Part shown: positions 9,379 through 20,041 of the stretch, piece by piece
How the letters are laid out: every line of letters begins with the position of its first letter
Position numbering within the stretch: position 1 is the first letter of the stretch
The notes under the pieces: generated by a model
Told to the model about the DNA's origin: nothing
Seen by the model: the letters and a program-made list of their open reading frames with translations, nothing else
Database searches by the model: none
Assembly: GCA_944320845.1 (NCBI GenBank)
Contig: CALUJA010000018.1
Coordinates: 1-64,000, forward strand
Length of the DNA stretch: 64,000 nt
Direction of reading: 5' to 3'
From: an uncultured Phocaeicola sp.
Lineage (GTDB): Bacteria > Bacteroidota > Bacteroidia > Bacteroidales > Bacteroidaceae
Made by a program: the position numbers and the translations under genes

Positions 9379-10563
9379 TTAAGGGTTCCATCTTAAAAGT
9401 GATTCGTCGTGGGGAAGTACCCTCCCTCCGCTTTTTGTTTCATATTCCTTCAGCAGTTTTCTGATTTTATTCTGCCGTTGCCTTACTTCTTTTGTGAATT
9501 GCGACGGGGTTTCTCCTCCGTTAAGAAACCGTTCTGGATTGTTTTTCCTGTCAATCAAGGCGCTTTCTAAGGTAAAAATCTGGTTTTGGTAACTTCTTCT
9601 GTTGTTTGCTTCGAAACTGACTTGTCTTGATTTCTCCTTTTGTTCTTGGCCTTTTTCGTCTCTTGAGTCGGAATATGAATTGTCAGCGTGGGTCTCCATG
9701 CCTTGCAGGTCGGCCAGCTGCTGGCTTAACTGGCTCCTTTCCTTCATCAGTCTTGATTTTTCGTCGTGAAGCTGCTGAATCTGTCTTTCGATGTTGCCGG
9801 CCTGGCTTCTGTATGGAGCTTGTGCTTGGGCACGGACTTGAGCCTGCCTTCTTGCTCTGGATGCTGAGAAATTGCGGGTAAGGTTGCTTCCGGTCTGCAC
9901 CTTGACGGCTGTGCCTGCCGATGAAACCATCTTTGCATGGTTGTTTTCCTTTTCGCGGAGCAGTCTGGCCTGTTCTTCTCCTATTTCATCGATGCGCTGG
10001 TCGATGGCGGCAATCTGCTGCTGCAAGGCATTCATGTCGGCATTGACCGTGGCCGAAGGATTTTCATAGGCGGTCGTATGATTTTCTGCTCTTGATGCGG
10101 CGGCGGCATCACCATAGTGGCTTTCTTCACCCCGCACGGAGTTTACCAAATCGGCGGTGGAGCCGATGAGTACACCGGCATCGCCCGTCTCTTCCAGCAG
10201 TCCCGATTCGTTCATCCCGTCGGCCACTCCAACAATAAAGTCACCCAGTCCCTGCCAGAAGGCTCTGCGCGATGATTTTCTCTCTGCGGCGGTTTCTGTT
10301 TTTGCCTCTTCGGGCATTGCGGCGGCAAGCGGTTCGTCGCCGTTGGCGGAGGTCTCCGTTACTTTTACCGGAATCTGCAGCTTGAGTCCCACATAGCAGA
10401 CGGAGTGGTTGGGGTTGGCGGCTTTCACTTCATCTTCGGTCAGTCCGTACCGCCGGGCTATTACGGCGAAGGTTTCTCCGCGCTGCACGACATGCTGCCT
10501 GGTATCCTGCGCATGAAGCGAAGCGCACAGGACGGCTGTCAAAAGCAAAAGGTATCTTTTCAT
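9379..10563 (-). CDS. Secreted LysM-domain protein with coiled coil
   Basis: 394 residues. A signal peptide (1-18, ending SLHAQ) is followed by one LysM domain (about 22-66; HVVQRGETFAVIARRYGL), which binds N-acetylglucosamine-containing glycans such as peptidoglycan. The rest is low-complexity Ala/Glu-rich sequence, a short glycine-containing hydrophobic patch (FWQGLGDFIVGVADGM) and a long Gln/Glu/Arg-rich helical region (about 185-330) likely to form a coiled coil. No catalytic domain is visible. It lies nine bases after a coiled-coil lipoprotein gene on the same strand, so the two are likely co-transcribed and may work together at the cell wall. Exact function is unknown. Confidence 0.8.
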   Translation of the reverse strand: MKRYLLLLTAVLCASLHAQDTRQHVVQRGETFAVIARRYGLTEDEVKAANPNHSVCYVGLKLQIPVKVTETSANGDEPLAAAMPEEAKTETAAERKSSRRAFWQGLGDFIVGVADGMNESGLLEETGDAGVLIGSTADLVNSVRGEESHYGDAAAASRAENHTTAYENPSATVNADMNALQQQIAAIDQRIDEIGEEQARLLREKENNHAKMVSSAGTAVKVQTGSNLTRNFSASRARRQAQVRAQAQAPYRSQAGNIERQIQQLHDEKSRLMKERSQLSQQLADLQGMETHADNSYSDSRDEKGQEQKEKSRQVSFEANNRRSYQNQIFTLESALIDRKNNPERFLNGGETPSQFTKEVRQRQNKIRKLLKEYETKSGGRVLPHDESLLRWNP

Positions 10564-10572
10564 GCCGTGAGG

Positions 10573-11427
10573 TTATTTGTATTGGATGACGAGAAAATTG
10601 CTTATGCTCCAGAATTTGGTGGGGTCGGTAACGACCAGAGTGGCCGTTCCGTCGGGATTCGTGTCGAAGCGGTAGGAAGATTCCGGCATTTGTGTCAGAA
10701 TCTTGGGCTTCTTGCCCGCAATCTTCAGCTCTTGAAATTCCCGGATGTCGATTTTGGTGAACTGTTCGGGGTTCAGGTTGGATACATCCAGCTTCTTCTT
10801 TCCGAATATTCCGGAACCGGCCAGCAGTCCGGCCTCCTGCAGTTCCTTCTTGGTCCCTGCCTTTACATAGCCTTCGTTGAGCATGTCGCTTTGCACGGTC
10901 AGTGCCTCTTCCTGTGCCTGGGTCTTCTGTTGCAGGTTGGAAACATCAGCGTTCAGGCTTGAAACGTGCGAACGGAGCTGGGCGATGTCCGTGTTTTTAC
11001 GGTTCAGTTCACTGCGCAGTTGGGCAATCATGTTGTCTTTTTCCGCAATCTGCGTGTTCAGGTAGCGGATGATGCTTTTTAGTTTTGCCGCTTCGGCCCC
11101 GTTGGCGCCCGACAGCGAGTCTTCCAGTTCGGATATGCGTTTCCGCTGCCGTTCGAGCAGCTCTTCGAAAGTGTTCAGGTTTTCCTGAATCTGTGTTTTA
11201 GTGGGCTTTACAGGGGTTTCTCCATTGTAGGCGAGAATGACATACCCCTCTTGGGCAAGTATGCTGTCCATACTCTCGGACACCGTGTTGAGGAATGCGT
11301 TCAGTTGTTCGTTTACGGTGCGTATGGAGTCTTTTTCCGTTTCTAATCTGCTGATTTTTTCTCCTCTTCCGCACGAGAAGAGGAAAAGGGCTGCCAGACA
11401 CCAACAGGCTGATGAGGTCTTTTTCAT
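10573..11427 (-). CDS. Coiled-coil lipoprotein, Cbp1-like
   Basis: 284 residues with a lipoprotein signal (lipobox LFSC, Cys19), so it is anchored in a membrane facing the periplasm or surface. Residues about 22-200 are heptad-rich and should form a long coiled coil; the C-terminal 85 residues look globular and end in VIQYK. It contains Asp-Ser-aliphatic triplets (DSIRT, DSILA, DSLSG) that match the Bacteroidetes O-glycosylation sequon D(S/T)(A/I/L/V/M/T). The overall layout resembles the Bacteroides Cbp1 collagen-binding glycoproteins; I make that link from memory of the family and hold it loosely. First gene of a pair with the LysM protein. Confidence 0.65.
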   Translation of the reverse strand: MKKTSSACWCLAALFLFSCGRGEKISRLETEKDSIRTVNEQLNAFLNTVSESMDSILAQEGYVILAYNGETPVKPTKTQIQENLNTFEELLERQRKRISELEDSLSGANGAEAAKLKSIIRYLNTQIAEKDNMIAQLRSELNRKNTDIAQLRSHVSSLNADVSNLQQKTQAQEEALTVQSDMLNEGYVKAGTKKELQEAGLLAGSGIFGKKKLDVSNLNPEQFTKIDIREFQELKIAGKKPKILTQMPESSYRFDTNPDGTATLVVTDPTKFWSISNFLVIQYK

Positions 11428-11469
11428 TGCTTTTTAGGGTTTTGAATGTTGGATGATTGCATTTTTTTG

Positions 11470-11477
11470 CAAATGTA
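11470..11477 (-). promoter_or_regulatory. -7 box upstream of the coiled-coil lipoprotein
   Basis: The minus strand reads TACATTTG, a full match to TAnnTTTG, 43 bases before the start codon at 11427. A convincing -33 element is not visible. Confidence 0.5.
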
Positions 11478-11560
11478 AAAGCTTTTTTGGCAACCTTTTT
11501 GTGAAATCGTACAAATCGAATGTCCCTCCGGAGGATAGATGCTTTTGGGGAGGGGAGTGA

Positions 11561-11605
11561 CCATACGCAGGCCGGCCGCATGTCATGCGGCCGGCCTGCG
11601 TATGG
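11561..11605. repeat. 22-bp perfect inverted repeat downstream of sufS
   Basis: Arms 11561-11582 and 11584-11605 are perfectly complementary with a single T between them; the arms start CCATACGCAGG and are GC rich (GGCCGGCC core). Because the centre is one base, the RNA hairpin would open a few pairs to form its loop. It lies 40 bases past the sufS stop and before the next promoter on the same strand, so it probably terminates the rimP-suf operon, although no T tract follows on that strand. Confidence 0.8.
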
Positions 11606-11644
11606 CTTGCGGAATGGAGAAGTCTGGCTGAAAAATCCGGAGGC

Positions 11645-12862
11645 TTACCCGAACATTCGGCTGACCCGCGTAATGCCTGCCACGAGGGCATCGACTTCCT
11701 CCCGGGTGTTGTAGAGCCCGAACGAGGCACGCACCGTGCCTTCAATTCCCAAGCGGTGCATGAGTGGTTCGGCGCAGTGGTGTCCGGTACGCACGGCGAT
11801 TCCCAGACGGTCCAGCAGCGTGCCCATGTCGAAATGATGGATGTTTCCCACGAGAAACGATATCACCCCGCTCTTCTGCTCGGCCTGTCCGAAGATGCGC
11901 ATGCCGGGGATTTCCTTCAGACGCTGCATGGCATAGACGGTAAGCTCGTGCTCGTAGGCCGCTATCTCGTCCATTCCGATGGCGGTGACATAGTCGAGCG
12001 CCTTAGCGAGTGCGGTGGAGCCGATATAGTCGGGCGTTCCCGCCTCGAACTTGAAGGGCAGGTCGTTGAACGTGGTCTTCTCGAAGCTGACATTCCTTAT
12101 CATCTCGCCTCCACCTTGGTAGGGCGGGAGACGGTCGAGCCATGCCTCCTTGCCGTACAACACTCCTATCCCCGTAGGGCCGTATACCTTGTGTCCGCTG
12201 AATACATAGAAGTCGGCATCCAAATCCTGCACATTCACCTTCATGTGCGGGATACTCTGCGCACCGTCTACCAACACGGGCACGCCGTGGGCATGAGCCG
12301 TGGCAATCATCTCCTTTACGGGATTGACCGTGCCCAACACATTGGATACGTGGGCGACGGAAACCAAACGGGTGCGCGGACTGAACAGCTTCTCGTATTC
12401 GTCCTGCAGCAGTTCTCCGCGGTCGTTCATGGGGATGACCCGCAGCACGATGCCCTTGCGGGCGGCCTGGAGCTGCCAGGAAACGATGTTGCTGTGGTGC
12501 TCCATGACGGAAACTATCACTTCATCGCCCTCCTTCATCTGGCTGTCGGCAAAGGTGGAGGCCACCAGATTGATGCTTTCGGTGGTGCCGCGGGTGAAGA
12601 TGATTTCGCTGGTGCTGCGGGCGTTGATGAACCGCCGCACCGTCTCACGGGACGCTTCGTGCAGGTCTGTGGCCTGCTGCGACAGGAAATGCACGCCCCG
12701 GTGTACGTTGGCATTGACGGAATAGTATTCGTCGGCTATCGACTCTACCACGCAGCGGGGCTTCTGGGTGGTCGCCCCGTTGTCTAAGTAAACCAGAGGC
12801 TTGCCATAGACTGTGCGCGAAAGAATCGGGAAATCTTTTCTTATATCATTTACGTTGTACAT
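11645..12862 (-). CDS. sufS: Cysteine desulfurase SufS
   Basis: 405 residues. A PLP-dependent enzyme that takes sulfur from cysteine as a persulfide for iron-sulfur cluster assembly. Visible are the PLP-lysine region (FSGHKVYGPTGIG), the ATTQKP motif near the N terminus and the active-site Cys in RTGHHCAEPLM, the short-loop form typical of group II SufS. The start at MYNVNDIRKDF (12862) is preferred; the open frame extends to 12925 but would then overlap the sufD stop codon. Last gene of the suf cluster, 35 bases after sufD. No sufE or sufU is found in the window. Confidence 0.96.
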   Translation of the reverse strand: MYNVNDIRKDFPILSRTVYGKPLVYLDNGATTQKPRCVVESIADEYYSVNANVHRGVHFLSQQATDLHEASRETVRRFINARSTSEIIFTRGTTESINLVASTFADSQMKEGDEVIVSVMEHHSNIVSWQLQAARKGIVLRVIPMNDRGELLQDEYEKLFSPRTRLVSVAHVSNVLGTVNPVKEMIATAHAHGVPVLVDGAQSIPHMKVNVQDLDADFYVFSGHKVYGPTGIGVLYGKEAWLDRLPPYQGGGEMIRNVSFEKTTFNDLPFKFEAGTPDYIGSTALAKALDYVTAIGMDEIAAYEHELTVYAMQRLKEIPGMRIFGQAEQKSGVISFLVGNIHHFDMGTLLDRLGIAVRTGHHCAEPLMHRLGIEGTVRASFGLYNTREEVDALVAGITRVSRMFG

Positions 12863-12897
12863 GGTCTTTGATGGTGTGTGAAGGGAGTGCGGCCCGG

Positions 12898-14241
12898 TCA
12901 TTTGCAGATGGCGCATCCCTGGCATTTGTTCAGCTCGCCCCTGAACCGCTTCTCCACCAGATGGTGCAGACGGTCTTTCAGCACATCAATCTGTATGTTG
13001 TCAATCACTTCGTTTACGAAGGCGAACATCAGCAGCAGGCGTGCTTCTTTCAGGCTGATGCCCCGCTGCTGCATGTAGAACAGGGCGGCTTCGTCCAGCT
13101 GTCCTACCGTCGCGCCGTGTGAGCACTTCACATCGTCGGCGTATATCTCCAGCTGGGGCTGGGTATACATGTGGGCTTCGCGCGTGGCACACAGGTTGCG
13201 GTTCGTCTGCCGTGCGGAGGTTTGCTGGGCCCCTTCGCGCACCAGAATCTTTCCGGCGAACGCTCCGGTGGCCTGGTCGTCCAGCACATACTTGAACAGC
13301 TCGTTGCTCGTGCATCCGGGGGCCTTATGGTCGATGAAGGTATGGTTGTCTATCTGCTCGTTCTTGTCGGCGATGGCCATGCCGCAAAGGCTCAGCTGTG
13401 CGCCTTTCCCCGAAAGTGTGACCTCGGTGGTATTGCGGGTCGTGCCGTTGTGCAGGGTCATTCCGTTGAGCAATACCCGGCTGTCAGCCTGCTGGTCTAC
13501 ATACAGGTTGCTGAAGCGCACGGTGCTGTTGTGCGTTTCCTCCAGTTCATACAGGTCGAACGAGGCTCCTGCTCCGGCAAACACTTCGATGACCTGCGTG
13601 GAGAGGAAATTGACATCGTCCATCGCATGGTCGCACACAAGCAGCTTGGCCTGCGCCCCGTCTTCCAGGATGACCAGAATGCGGCGGTTGGCCATGAAGC
13701 TGACATCCGCCCGGAGCATGTTCACAAGCTGGATGGGCCTCTCGACCACCGTATTGCGGGGCACGTACATCAGTACGCCGTCTTGGGCGAACATGGTGTT
13801 GAATGCAGTGAGTGCATCCTTCGATGTGTCTGCCAGCCGTCCGTAATGCTTCCTTATCACTTCCGGATACCTTTCAGACATCTCCTTCAGGCTTCCGAAG
13901 AGCACCCCTTCGGGTAGGGGGGCTGCCGGATGTATGGTCTGGCAGAACGAGTCGTTCACCACAAAGTAGAGTGCGGTGCTCATGTTGGGCACATCGCACT
14001 TGAATACGTCGTAGGGATTTGCCGGAAAGGCCAGCCGGTTCAGATTCAGCCCGTAGTCGGGGGCAAAGTATTTCCCCACATCGGTATACCTGTACCGCTC
14101 CTGTTTGCGAGTGGGGAAGCCGGTCCGCTGGAAATCGGCAAACGCTTTCGCCCGCGGTGCGTTGAGTGCCTCCGCGCTGTGGCGGCAAATCATTGCTTCG
14201 CAGTCGGTGAAAAGGTCGATGTATTGTTGTTCCGCTTTCAT
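12898..14241 (-). CDS. sufD: Fe-S scaffold complex subunit SufD
   Basis: 447 residues, the usual SufD length. It forms a complex with SufB and SufC (SufBC2D) on which clusters are built in the cytoplasm. The sequence has the variable N-terminal helical region, then the right-handed beta-helix core and the C-terminal helices, with the family pattern DDVKCSHGATVGQLDE near residue 375, matching the conserved histidine at the SufB-SufD interface. One base separates it from the sufC stop, so the two are translationally coupled. Confidence 0.95.
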   Translation of the reverse strand: MKAEQQYIDLFTDCEAMICRHSAEALNAPRAKAFADFQRTGFPTRKQERYRYTDVGKYFAPDYGLNLNRLAFPANPYDVFKCDVPNMSTALYFVVNDSFCQTIHPAAPLPEGVLFGSLKEMSERYPEVIRKHYGRLADTSKDALTAFNTMFAQDGVLMYVPRNTVVERPIQLVNMLRADVSFMANRRILVILEDGAQAKLLVCDHAMDDVNFLSTQVIEVFAGAGASFDLYELEETHNSTVRFSNLYVDQQADSRVLLNGMTLHNGTTRNTTEVTLSGKGAQLSLCGMAIADKNEQIDNHTFIDHKAPGCTSNELFKYVLDDQATGAFAGKILVREGAQQTSARQTNRNLCATREAHMYTQPQLEIYADDVKCSHGATVGQLDEAALFYMQQRGISLKEARLLLMFAFVNEVIDNIQIDVLKDRLHHLVEKRFRGELNKCQGCAICK

Positions 14242-14242
14242 C

Positions 14243-14995
14243 TTATTCTCCTAATTCTTTCTTAATCCAGTCGTATCCTTTCTCCTCCAGTTCAAGGGCC
14301 AGTTCCGGCCCGGCTGTCTTCACGATGCGTCCCTTGTAGAGCACATGCACCACATCGGGCTTGATGTAGTCGAGCAGGCGCTGGTAATGGGTTATCACAA
14401 TGCAGCTCGTTTCCGGTGTTTTCAGCTTGTTCACCCCTTCGGCCACGATGCGCAGGGCATCGATGTCCAGTCCGGAGTCCGTCTCGTCGAGGATGCTCAG
14501 CTTCGGTTCGAGCATGGCCATCTGGAAGATTTCGTTGCGCTTCTTTTCACCGCCGGAGAAGCCTTCATTTACCGAGCGGTTTGCCAGCTTGCTGTCCAAC
14601 TCTACGATTTCGCGCTTCTGACGCATCAGCTTCAGGAATTCGCTTGCGGTCAGTGCCGGCAGTCCCTTGTATTTCCGGTGCTCGTTTACGGCAGTCCGCA
14701 TGAAGTTTACCATGCTTACGCCCGGTATCTCCACCGGATACTGGAACGAGAGGAACAGTCCTTCGCGGCTGCGGTCTTCGGGGGATAGCGCCAGCAGGTC
14801 TTTTCCGTCGAGCGTCACCGCGCCTTTGGTCACCTCGTAGGCGGGATGTCCCGCCAGCACGCAGCTCAGCGTGCTCTTTCCGGAGCCGTTGGGCCCCATG
14901 ATGGCATGCACCTCTCCGGTCTTTACACTCAGGTTGATGCCTTTCAGAATCTCTTTGCCGTTAATGCAGGCATGCAGGTCTTTTATCTCTAACAT
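14243..14995 (-). CDS. sufC: Fe-S assembly ATPase SufC
   Basis: 250 residues. An ABC-type ATPase that drives conformational change in the SufBCD scaffold. Walker A is GPNGSGKST near residue 36, the signature is [11 protein letters not shown], and Walker [13 protein letters not shown] follows. The [10 protein letters not shown] sequence after Walker B is typical of SufC rather than of transport ABC proteins. It sits between sufB and sufD on the same strand. Confidence 0.97.
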   Translation of the reverse strand: MLEIKDLHACINGKEILKGINLSVKTGEVHAIMGPNGSGKSTLSCVLAGHPAYEVTKGAVTLDGKDLLALSPEDRSREGLFLSFQYPVEIPGVSMVNFMRTAVNEHRKYKGLPALTASEFLKLMRQKREIVELDSKLANRSVNEGFSGGEKKRNEIFQMAMLEPKLSILDETDSGLDIDALRIVAEGVNKLKTPETSCIVITHYQRLLDYIKPDVVHVLYKGRIVKTAGPELALELEEKGYDWIKKELGE

Positions 14996-15050
14996 TTCAA
15001 ATCAGTGAATATGAATGATGAACAATGAATAGTCTCTCTGTGCCGGGGCG

Positions 15051-16499
15051 CTATCCCACACTTCCTTCGAGCGATACGCTCAGCAGCTTCTGCGCCTCTA
15101 CGGCGAACTCCATGGGCAGTTTGTTGAGCACCTCTTTGGCATATCCGTTTACGATAAGCCCCACAGCATCTTCGGTAGAGATGCCTCGTTGGTTACAGTA
15201 GAACACTTGGTCTTCCGAAATCTTCGAGGTGGTCGCCTCGTGCTCTACTACGGCTGTCTCGTTGTGGATGTCCATGTAGGGGAAGGTGTGTGCGCCGCAG
15301 CGGCTTCCCAACAGCAGCGAGTCGCACTGGCTGTAGTTTCGTGCGTTGTCGGCCCTTTCGGCCACGCGCACCAGTCCGCGGTAGGAGTTCTGGCTCTGTC
15401 CGGCACTGATGCCCTTGCTCACGATGGTCGAGCGTGTGTTCCGTCCCAGATGAATCATCTTCGTTCCCGTGTCGGCCTGCTGATGGTTGTTGGTGACGGC
15501 CACCGAGTAGAATTCGGCGGTGGAGCCGTCGCCGCTCAGGATGCAGCTCGGATATTTCCAGGTGATGGCCGAGCCGGTTTCCACTTGCGTCCACGACAGC
15601 CTGCTGTCCGTTCCCTTGCAGTTGCCCCGCTTGGTCACGAAGTTGTATACGCCTCCCTTTCCCTCGGCATCGCCCGGATACCAGTTCTGCACGGTGGAGT
15701 ATTTCACTTCCGCGCGGTCGAGCACTACAATCTCGACGATGGCTGCATGCAGTTGGTTTTCGTCGCGCATGGGAGCGGTGCATCCCTCCAGATACGACAC
15801 GTAGCTGTCGTCGTCGGCTACAATCAGCGTGCGCTCAAACTGTCCGGTATTTGCGGCATTGATGCGGAAGTAGGTGGACAGCTCCATGGGGCAGCGTACC
15901 CCTTTGGGGATGTAGACGAACGAGCCGTCGCTGAACACGGCCGAGTTGAGTGCGGCGAAGAAATTGTCGCGGTATCCCACTACCGAGCCGAGGTATTTCT
16001 TCACCAGGTCGGGATGCTCGCGTATGGCTTCACTCATGGAACAGAAGATGATTCCCTTTTCCATCAGGTTTTCCTTGAATGTGGTCTTGACAGAAACGGA
16101 GTCCATTACCGCGTCGACTGCCATTCCGCTCAGTGCCATCTGCTCCTCAAGCGGGATGCCAAGCTTGTTGAATGTCTTGAGCAGCTCCGGGTCTACCTCG
16201 TCGATGCTCTTTGGGCCGTCCTTTCTGCGTGTGGGGTCGGCGTAGTAGGAGATGGCCTGGTAGTCTATTTCGGGGATGTCCAGATGCGCCCATTCGGGCA
16301 TTTCCATGGTGAGCCAGTGGCGGTACGCCTTCAGCCGGAATTCGAGCAGCCATTCGGGCTCTCCCTTCTTTTCCGAGATGAGCCGGATTACATCTTCATT
16401 CAGCCCCTTTTCTATGATTTCGGTATGAACATCGGTGGTGAAGCCGTACTTGTACTTCTCCTGCGTCAGTTCTTTTACATATTTGTTAGGTTCTTGCAT
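15051..16499 (-). CDS. sufB: Fe-S scaffold complex subunit SufB
   Basis: 482 residues, full length. SufB receives sulfur and iron and is the main scaffold of SufBC2D. The conserved core is readable ([33 protein letters not shown]) and the C terminus has [16 protein letters not shown]. The Cys of the KRGNCKG and EGCTAP segments are those conserved in the family. The first 14 bases overlap the end of cvpA, which supports co-transcription with the rimP-nusA-infB operon. Confidence 0.97.
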   Translation of the reverse strand: MQEPNKYVKELTQEKYKYGFTTDVHTEIIEKGLNEDVIRLISEKKGEPEWLLEFRLKAYRHWLTMEMPEWAHLDIPEIDYQAISYYADPTRRKDGPKSIDEVDPELLKTFNKLGIPLEEQMALSGMAVDAVMDSVSVKTTFKENLMEKGIIFCSMSEAIREHPDLVKKYLGSVVGYRDNFFAALNSAVFSDGSFVYIPKGVRCPMELSTYFRINAANTGQFERTLIVADDDSYVSYLEGCTAPMRDENQLHAAIVEIVVLDRAEVKYSTVQNWYPGDAEGKGGVYNFVTKRGNCKGTDSRLSWTQVETGSAITWKYPSCILSGDGSTAEFYSVAVTNNHQQADTGTKMIHLGRNTRSTIVSKGISAGQSQNSYRGLVRVAERADNARNYSQCDSLLLGSRCGAHTFPYMDIHNETAVVEHEATTSKISEDQVFYCNQRGISTEDAVGLIVNGYAKEVLNKLPMEFAVEAQKLLSVSLEGSVG

Positions 16500-17004
16500 A
16501 ATCGGTATCTGTTAATCGTTTCGTAAAGTCCTTTATGGCCGGGATGAAGATGCCGGAAAGGCTCTTCACCGGATAATATAACGCCGATGCCCGCTTTTTT
16601 GTTGATGGAATAAGGTCGTTTTCCGTATCGATGAATTCGATGAAGTATACGGCCATGCTGAGCAGCACGGCATATTTGAAAGCTCCCAATCCGGCTCCCA
16701 TCCATCGGTTGACGCATCCCATCCGCATGGTCTCTGCCGCCCGGGTCAGCATGCCGGCAAGCAGGGAAAAGCTGACGGGGACAATCAGCCAGATGATGAT
16801 GAAGGCCAGTGTTTGTGAAAGCGTGACGGATGCTCCGGTTTCTGCTGCGAGCCGTTCTCCTACAGACCTGAACAGAGCTCGGGCCAGCAGAAGCCCCGCT
16901 ATCAGTCCGGTGACTGATGCCAGCTGCCTGATGAATCCTTTTGTGAATCCCATGACAGCTCCCAGGGCGATTACAGCCGTTATAATCCAGTCAAGCGTTT
17001 CCAT
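16486..17004 (-). CDS. CvpA-family membrane protein
   Basis: 172 residues with four hydrophobic segments (about 5-23, 28-46, 64-85 and 103-122) and a hydrophilic C-terminal tail. It matches the colicin V production (CvpA) family, small inner membrane proteins tied to envelope homeostasis and, in enterobacteria, to bile-salt resistance. Its stop lies inside the start of sufB (14-base overlap). The biochemical role is not established. Confidence 0.85.
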   Translation of the reverse strand: METLDWIITAVIALGAVMGFTKGFIRQLASVTGLIAGLLLARALFRSVGERLAAETGASVTLSQTLAFIIIWLIVPVSFSLLAGMLTRAAETMRMGCVNRWMGAGLGAFKYAVLLSMAVYFIEFIDTENDLIPSTKKRASALYYPVKSLSGIFIPAIKDFTKRLTDTDYART

Positions 17005-17089
17005 GGTGTGTGAAGCCGGAAATCGGGAACTGAAACAGCTGCGCGGTGTGCTGCCGGTTCCCAGTTCCCGATTCCATATTCTGACAGGT

Positions 17090-19972
17090 TTACAGACTCT
17101 GTTTTACTTCAATTTCCTCATATGTCTCAATGATGTCTCCAATCTTGATGTCGTTGCATCCGGTCAGGCTGATGCCGCACTCGAAGTTTGCTCCCACCTC
17201 CTTCACATCATCCTTGAAGCGCTTGAGCGCGTTGATGCTTCCGGTGAAGATTACGATTCCGTCGCGTATCAGGCGGGCCTTGTCCGTCCGTTTTACCTTT
17301 CCGGTCTTGACCATGGCTCCTGCCACCGTGCCCACCTTGCTGATGTTGAACACCTCGCGTACCTCTATCGTTGCAGTTACCTGTTCCTTTACGGTGGGGG
17401 CAAGCATTCCTTCCATGGCAGCCTTCACTTCCTCTATCGCATCATAGATGATGGAGTATTTGCGGATGTCGACGCCTTCCTGTTCGGCCAGCCGGGCGGC
17501 ATTGCTTGACGGGCGTACCTGGAATCCTACGATGATGGCATCGGAGGCTGCCGCCAGCGATACATCGGATTCGGAAATCTGTCCCACACCCTTGTGGATG
17601 ACATTGACTTGTATCTGTTCGGTAGACAGCTTTATCAGTGAGTCGCTCAGTGCTTCTACCGAACCGTCCACATCGCCTTTCACAATTACATTCAGCTCGT
17701 GGAAGTCACCCAGTGCCAGACGGCGTCCCACTTCGTCCAGAGTCAGCATTTTCTGTGTGCGCAGACCCTGTTCGCGTTGGAGCTGTTCCCGCTTGTTAGC
17801 TATTTCACGCGCTTCCTGTTCGCTGTCGAACACGTGGAAAGTGTCTCCTGCGGCAGGAGCGCCGTTCAGTCCCAGAATCAGAACCGGTTCAGACGGGCCT
17901 GCCTCCTTCATACGCTGGTTGCGCTCGTTGAACATGGCCTTTACCTTGCCGTAAGAGGTGCCGGCCAATACGATGTCGCCCACATGCAGGGTCCCGTTTG
18001 ATATCAGCACCGTGGCCACATATCCGCGGCCCTTGTCGAGTGACGATTCTATGATAGAGCCGGTAGCCTTGCGGTTGGGATTGGCCTTCAGGTCCAGCAT
18101 TTCGGCTTCCAGCAGTACCTTTTCCAGCAGTTCCTTCACGCCCGTACCTTTCTTAGCCGAGATGTCTTGTGACTGATATTTTCCGCCCCATTCCTCGACG
18201 AGGAAGTTCATGTTGGCCAATTCCTCCTTTATCTTGTCCGGATTGGCGTTCGGCTTGTCTATCTTGTTGATGGCAAAGACGATGGGTACGCCTGCCGCCA
18301 TCGCATGGTTGAGGGCTTCCTTTGTCTGCGGCATGACATTGTCGTCTGCCGCAACGATGACGATAACCACATCGGTAACCTTGGCTCCACGGGCACGCAT
18401 GGCCGTAAAGGCCTCATGCCCCGGCGTATCGAGGAATGTAATGTGGCGTCCATCTTCCAGTTTCACGTTGTAGGCACCGATGTGCTGGGTGATTCCACCC
18501 GCTTCTCCGGCAATTACATTCGCCTTGCGGATATAGTCCAGCAATGATGTCTTTCCGTGGTCAACATGTCCCATGACCGTCACAATCGGTGCGCGCGGCT
18601 GCAGGTCTTCTTCCGCATCTTTTTCTTCTTCGATGGCCTGAGCCACTTCTGCGCTGATATATTCTGTCTTGAAGCCGAATTCTTCCGCTACCAGATTGAT
18701 GGTTTCCGCATCCAGACGCTGGTTGATGGATACCATGATGCCCACACTCATGCAGGTAGAGATGACCTGCGTAACGGGAATGTTCATCATGCTGGCCAAT
18801 TCGTTGGCCGTTACAAATTCTGTCAGTTTCAGAGTCTTGCTTTCTTCCTGTTCCAGTTCTTCCTGCTCCATCTGGCGGTTCTGGATTGACTCCCGTTTCT
18901 CTTTGCGGTACTTGGCTGCCTTGTTCTTTCCCTTGTTGGTCAGGCGTGCCAGAGTCTCTTTTATCTGTTTTGCGACATCTTCATCGTTAACTTCCTGCTT
19001 GATGACATTTTTCTTGAAGCGGTCTTTGCCGTGCTTTCCGCTGCCCTGTGACTGAGCGTTCTTGTTCTGTTTTTCCGCACGCGGAGCGTTTCCTCCGGAA
19101 GTTGCTGCAGGATTGTTTATGTCGACCCTCTCCTTGCCGATGCGGGTACGCTTTTTCTTCTTGGCCGTGTCATCGCCGCCTGCCTTGTCGTCGGTCTTGC
19201 GTATTTCCTTGATGATGGCATCCTTCATTTGCTTGCGCTGTTCCTGACGCTGCTTGTCTTTTTCTTCGCGTTCCTTTTTCCTTTCCTCCTTTGATTTCTT
19301 TCTCGGGCGGGTGGACTGGTTGAGGGCCGCCAGGTCTATCTGGCCTACCACATTGATTTTTGACTTGAACTCAGGGGTACGGATTTTGAAAATCTCTTCC
19401 TTTTCTTGAGTTGGATTGGTGTCTTGGGTCATCTCTTTCTTTTCTTCTTCCATCGGTTGGGGTGGCAATGCTTCTGTCGGTTTTGAATCTTCTTCTTTAT
19501 CGTTGATGGTGTCAGGTTGGGGAATATCTTTTTCTGCAGAGGCCTGTTCTTCAGTTCTTCCGACCGGTTCTTCCGGTTGTTTCGGCTTGGAAGCAGGTTG
19601 CACTTCTTCCTTTCTTGTCTTTTTGTTCAGGCTCTCCAAATCAATTTTTCCTACAGGCTTGAATTTGGGAAGCGCTTCTTCCGGTACCACGGTTCCTATC
19701 ATTTCCGGTTCTTTGGTTTCCGGCTGCAGGTCTTCTATCGACACGGAAGTCTTGTTGCGGCCCTTGTTCTGTCGTTCCTGAAAAATCTTCTCCGACTTTA
19801 TCTTCAAATCTTTGTCTTTACTGAACTCTTTGACGAGCATGGCATATTGCTCGTCTGTAATTCGTGTATTGGGATTGGCCTCGATGGTATATCCTTTTTT
19901 CTGCAAAAACTCTACCACCGTGGTAATCCCCACGTTTAAGTCTCTTGTTACTTTATTTAATCTAATCGTCAT
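17090..19972 (-). CDS. infB: Translation initiation factor IF-2
   Basis: 960 residues. The GTPase that brings initiator tRNA to the ribosome. The N-terminal InfB_N domain (1-55) is followed by a long charged linker rich in Lys/Glu (about 60-370), a second IF2_N-like segment, the G domain starting with [17 protein letters not shown] (G3) and NKIDKP (G4), then domains II to IV. Long linkers are common in Bacteroidetes IF-2. It lies 69 bases after nusA in the rimP operon. Confidence 0.98.
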   Translation of the reverse strand: MTIRLNKVTRDLNVGITTVVEFLQKKGYTIEANPNTRITDEQYAMLVKEFSKDKDLKIKSEKIFQERQNKGRNKTSVSIEDLQPETKEPEMIGTVVPEEALPKFKPVGKIDLESLNKKTRKEEVQPASKPKQPEEPVGRTEEQASAEKDIPQPDTINDKEEDSKPTEALPPQPMEEEKKEMTQDTNPTQEKEEIFKIRTPEFKSKINVVGQIDLAALNQSTRPRKKSKEERKKEREEKDKQRQEQRKQMKDAIIKEIRKTDDKAGGDDTAKKKKRTRIGKERVDINNPAATSGGNAPRAEKQNKNAQSQGSGKHGKDRFKKNVIKQEVNDEDVAKQIKETLARLTNKGKNKAAKYRKEKRESIQNRQMEQEELEQEESKTLKLTEFVTANELASMMNIPVTQVISTCMSVGIMVSINQRLDAETINLVAEEFGFKTEYISAEVAQAIEEEKDAEEDLQPRAPIVTVMGHVDHGKTSLLDYIRKANVIAGEAGGITQHIGAYNVKLEDGRHITFLDTPGHEAFTAMRARGAKVTDVVIVIVAADDNVMPQTKEALNHAMAAGVPIVFAINKIDKPNANPDKIKEELANMNFLVEEWGGKYQSQDISAKKGTGVKELLEKVLLEAEMLDLKANPNRKATGSIIESSLDKGRGYVATVLISNGTLHVGDIVLAGTSYGKVKAMFNERNQRMKEAGPSEPVLILGLNGAPAAGDTFHVFDSEQEAREIANKREQLQREQGLRTQKMLTLDEVGRRLALGDFHELNVIVKGDVDGSVEALSDSLIKLSTEQIQVNVIHKGVGQISESDVSLAAASDAIIVGFQVRPSSNAARLAEQEGVDIRKYSIIYDAIEEVKAAMEGMLAPTVKEQVTATIEVREVFNISKVGTVAGAMVKTGKVKRTDKARLIRDGIVIFTGSINALKRFKDDVKEVGANFECGISLTGCNDIKIGDIIETYEEIEVKQSL

Positions 19973-20041
19973 AGGCTGAATTAAAATTTTAAAATTGAGA
20001 ATTGAAAAAAGTCGGAGAAAGATAATCGCAGGTGCCTGGGA

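Noticed and set aside
15189-16526. 445-codon plus-strand frame opposite sufB
   Set aside because: Antisense shadow of a well-supported gene with no recognisable family.
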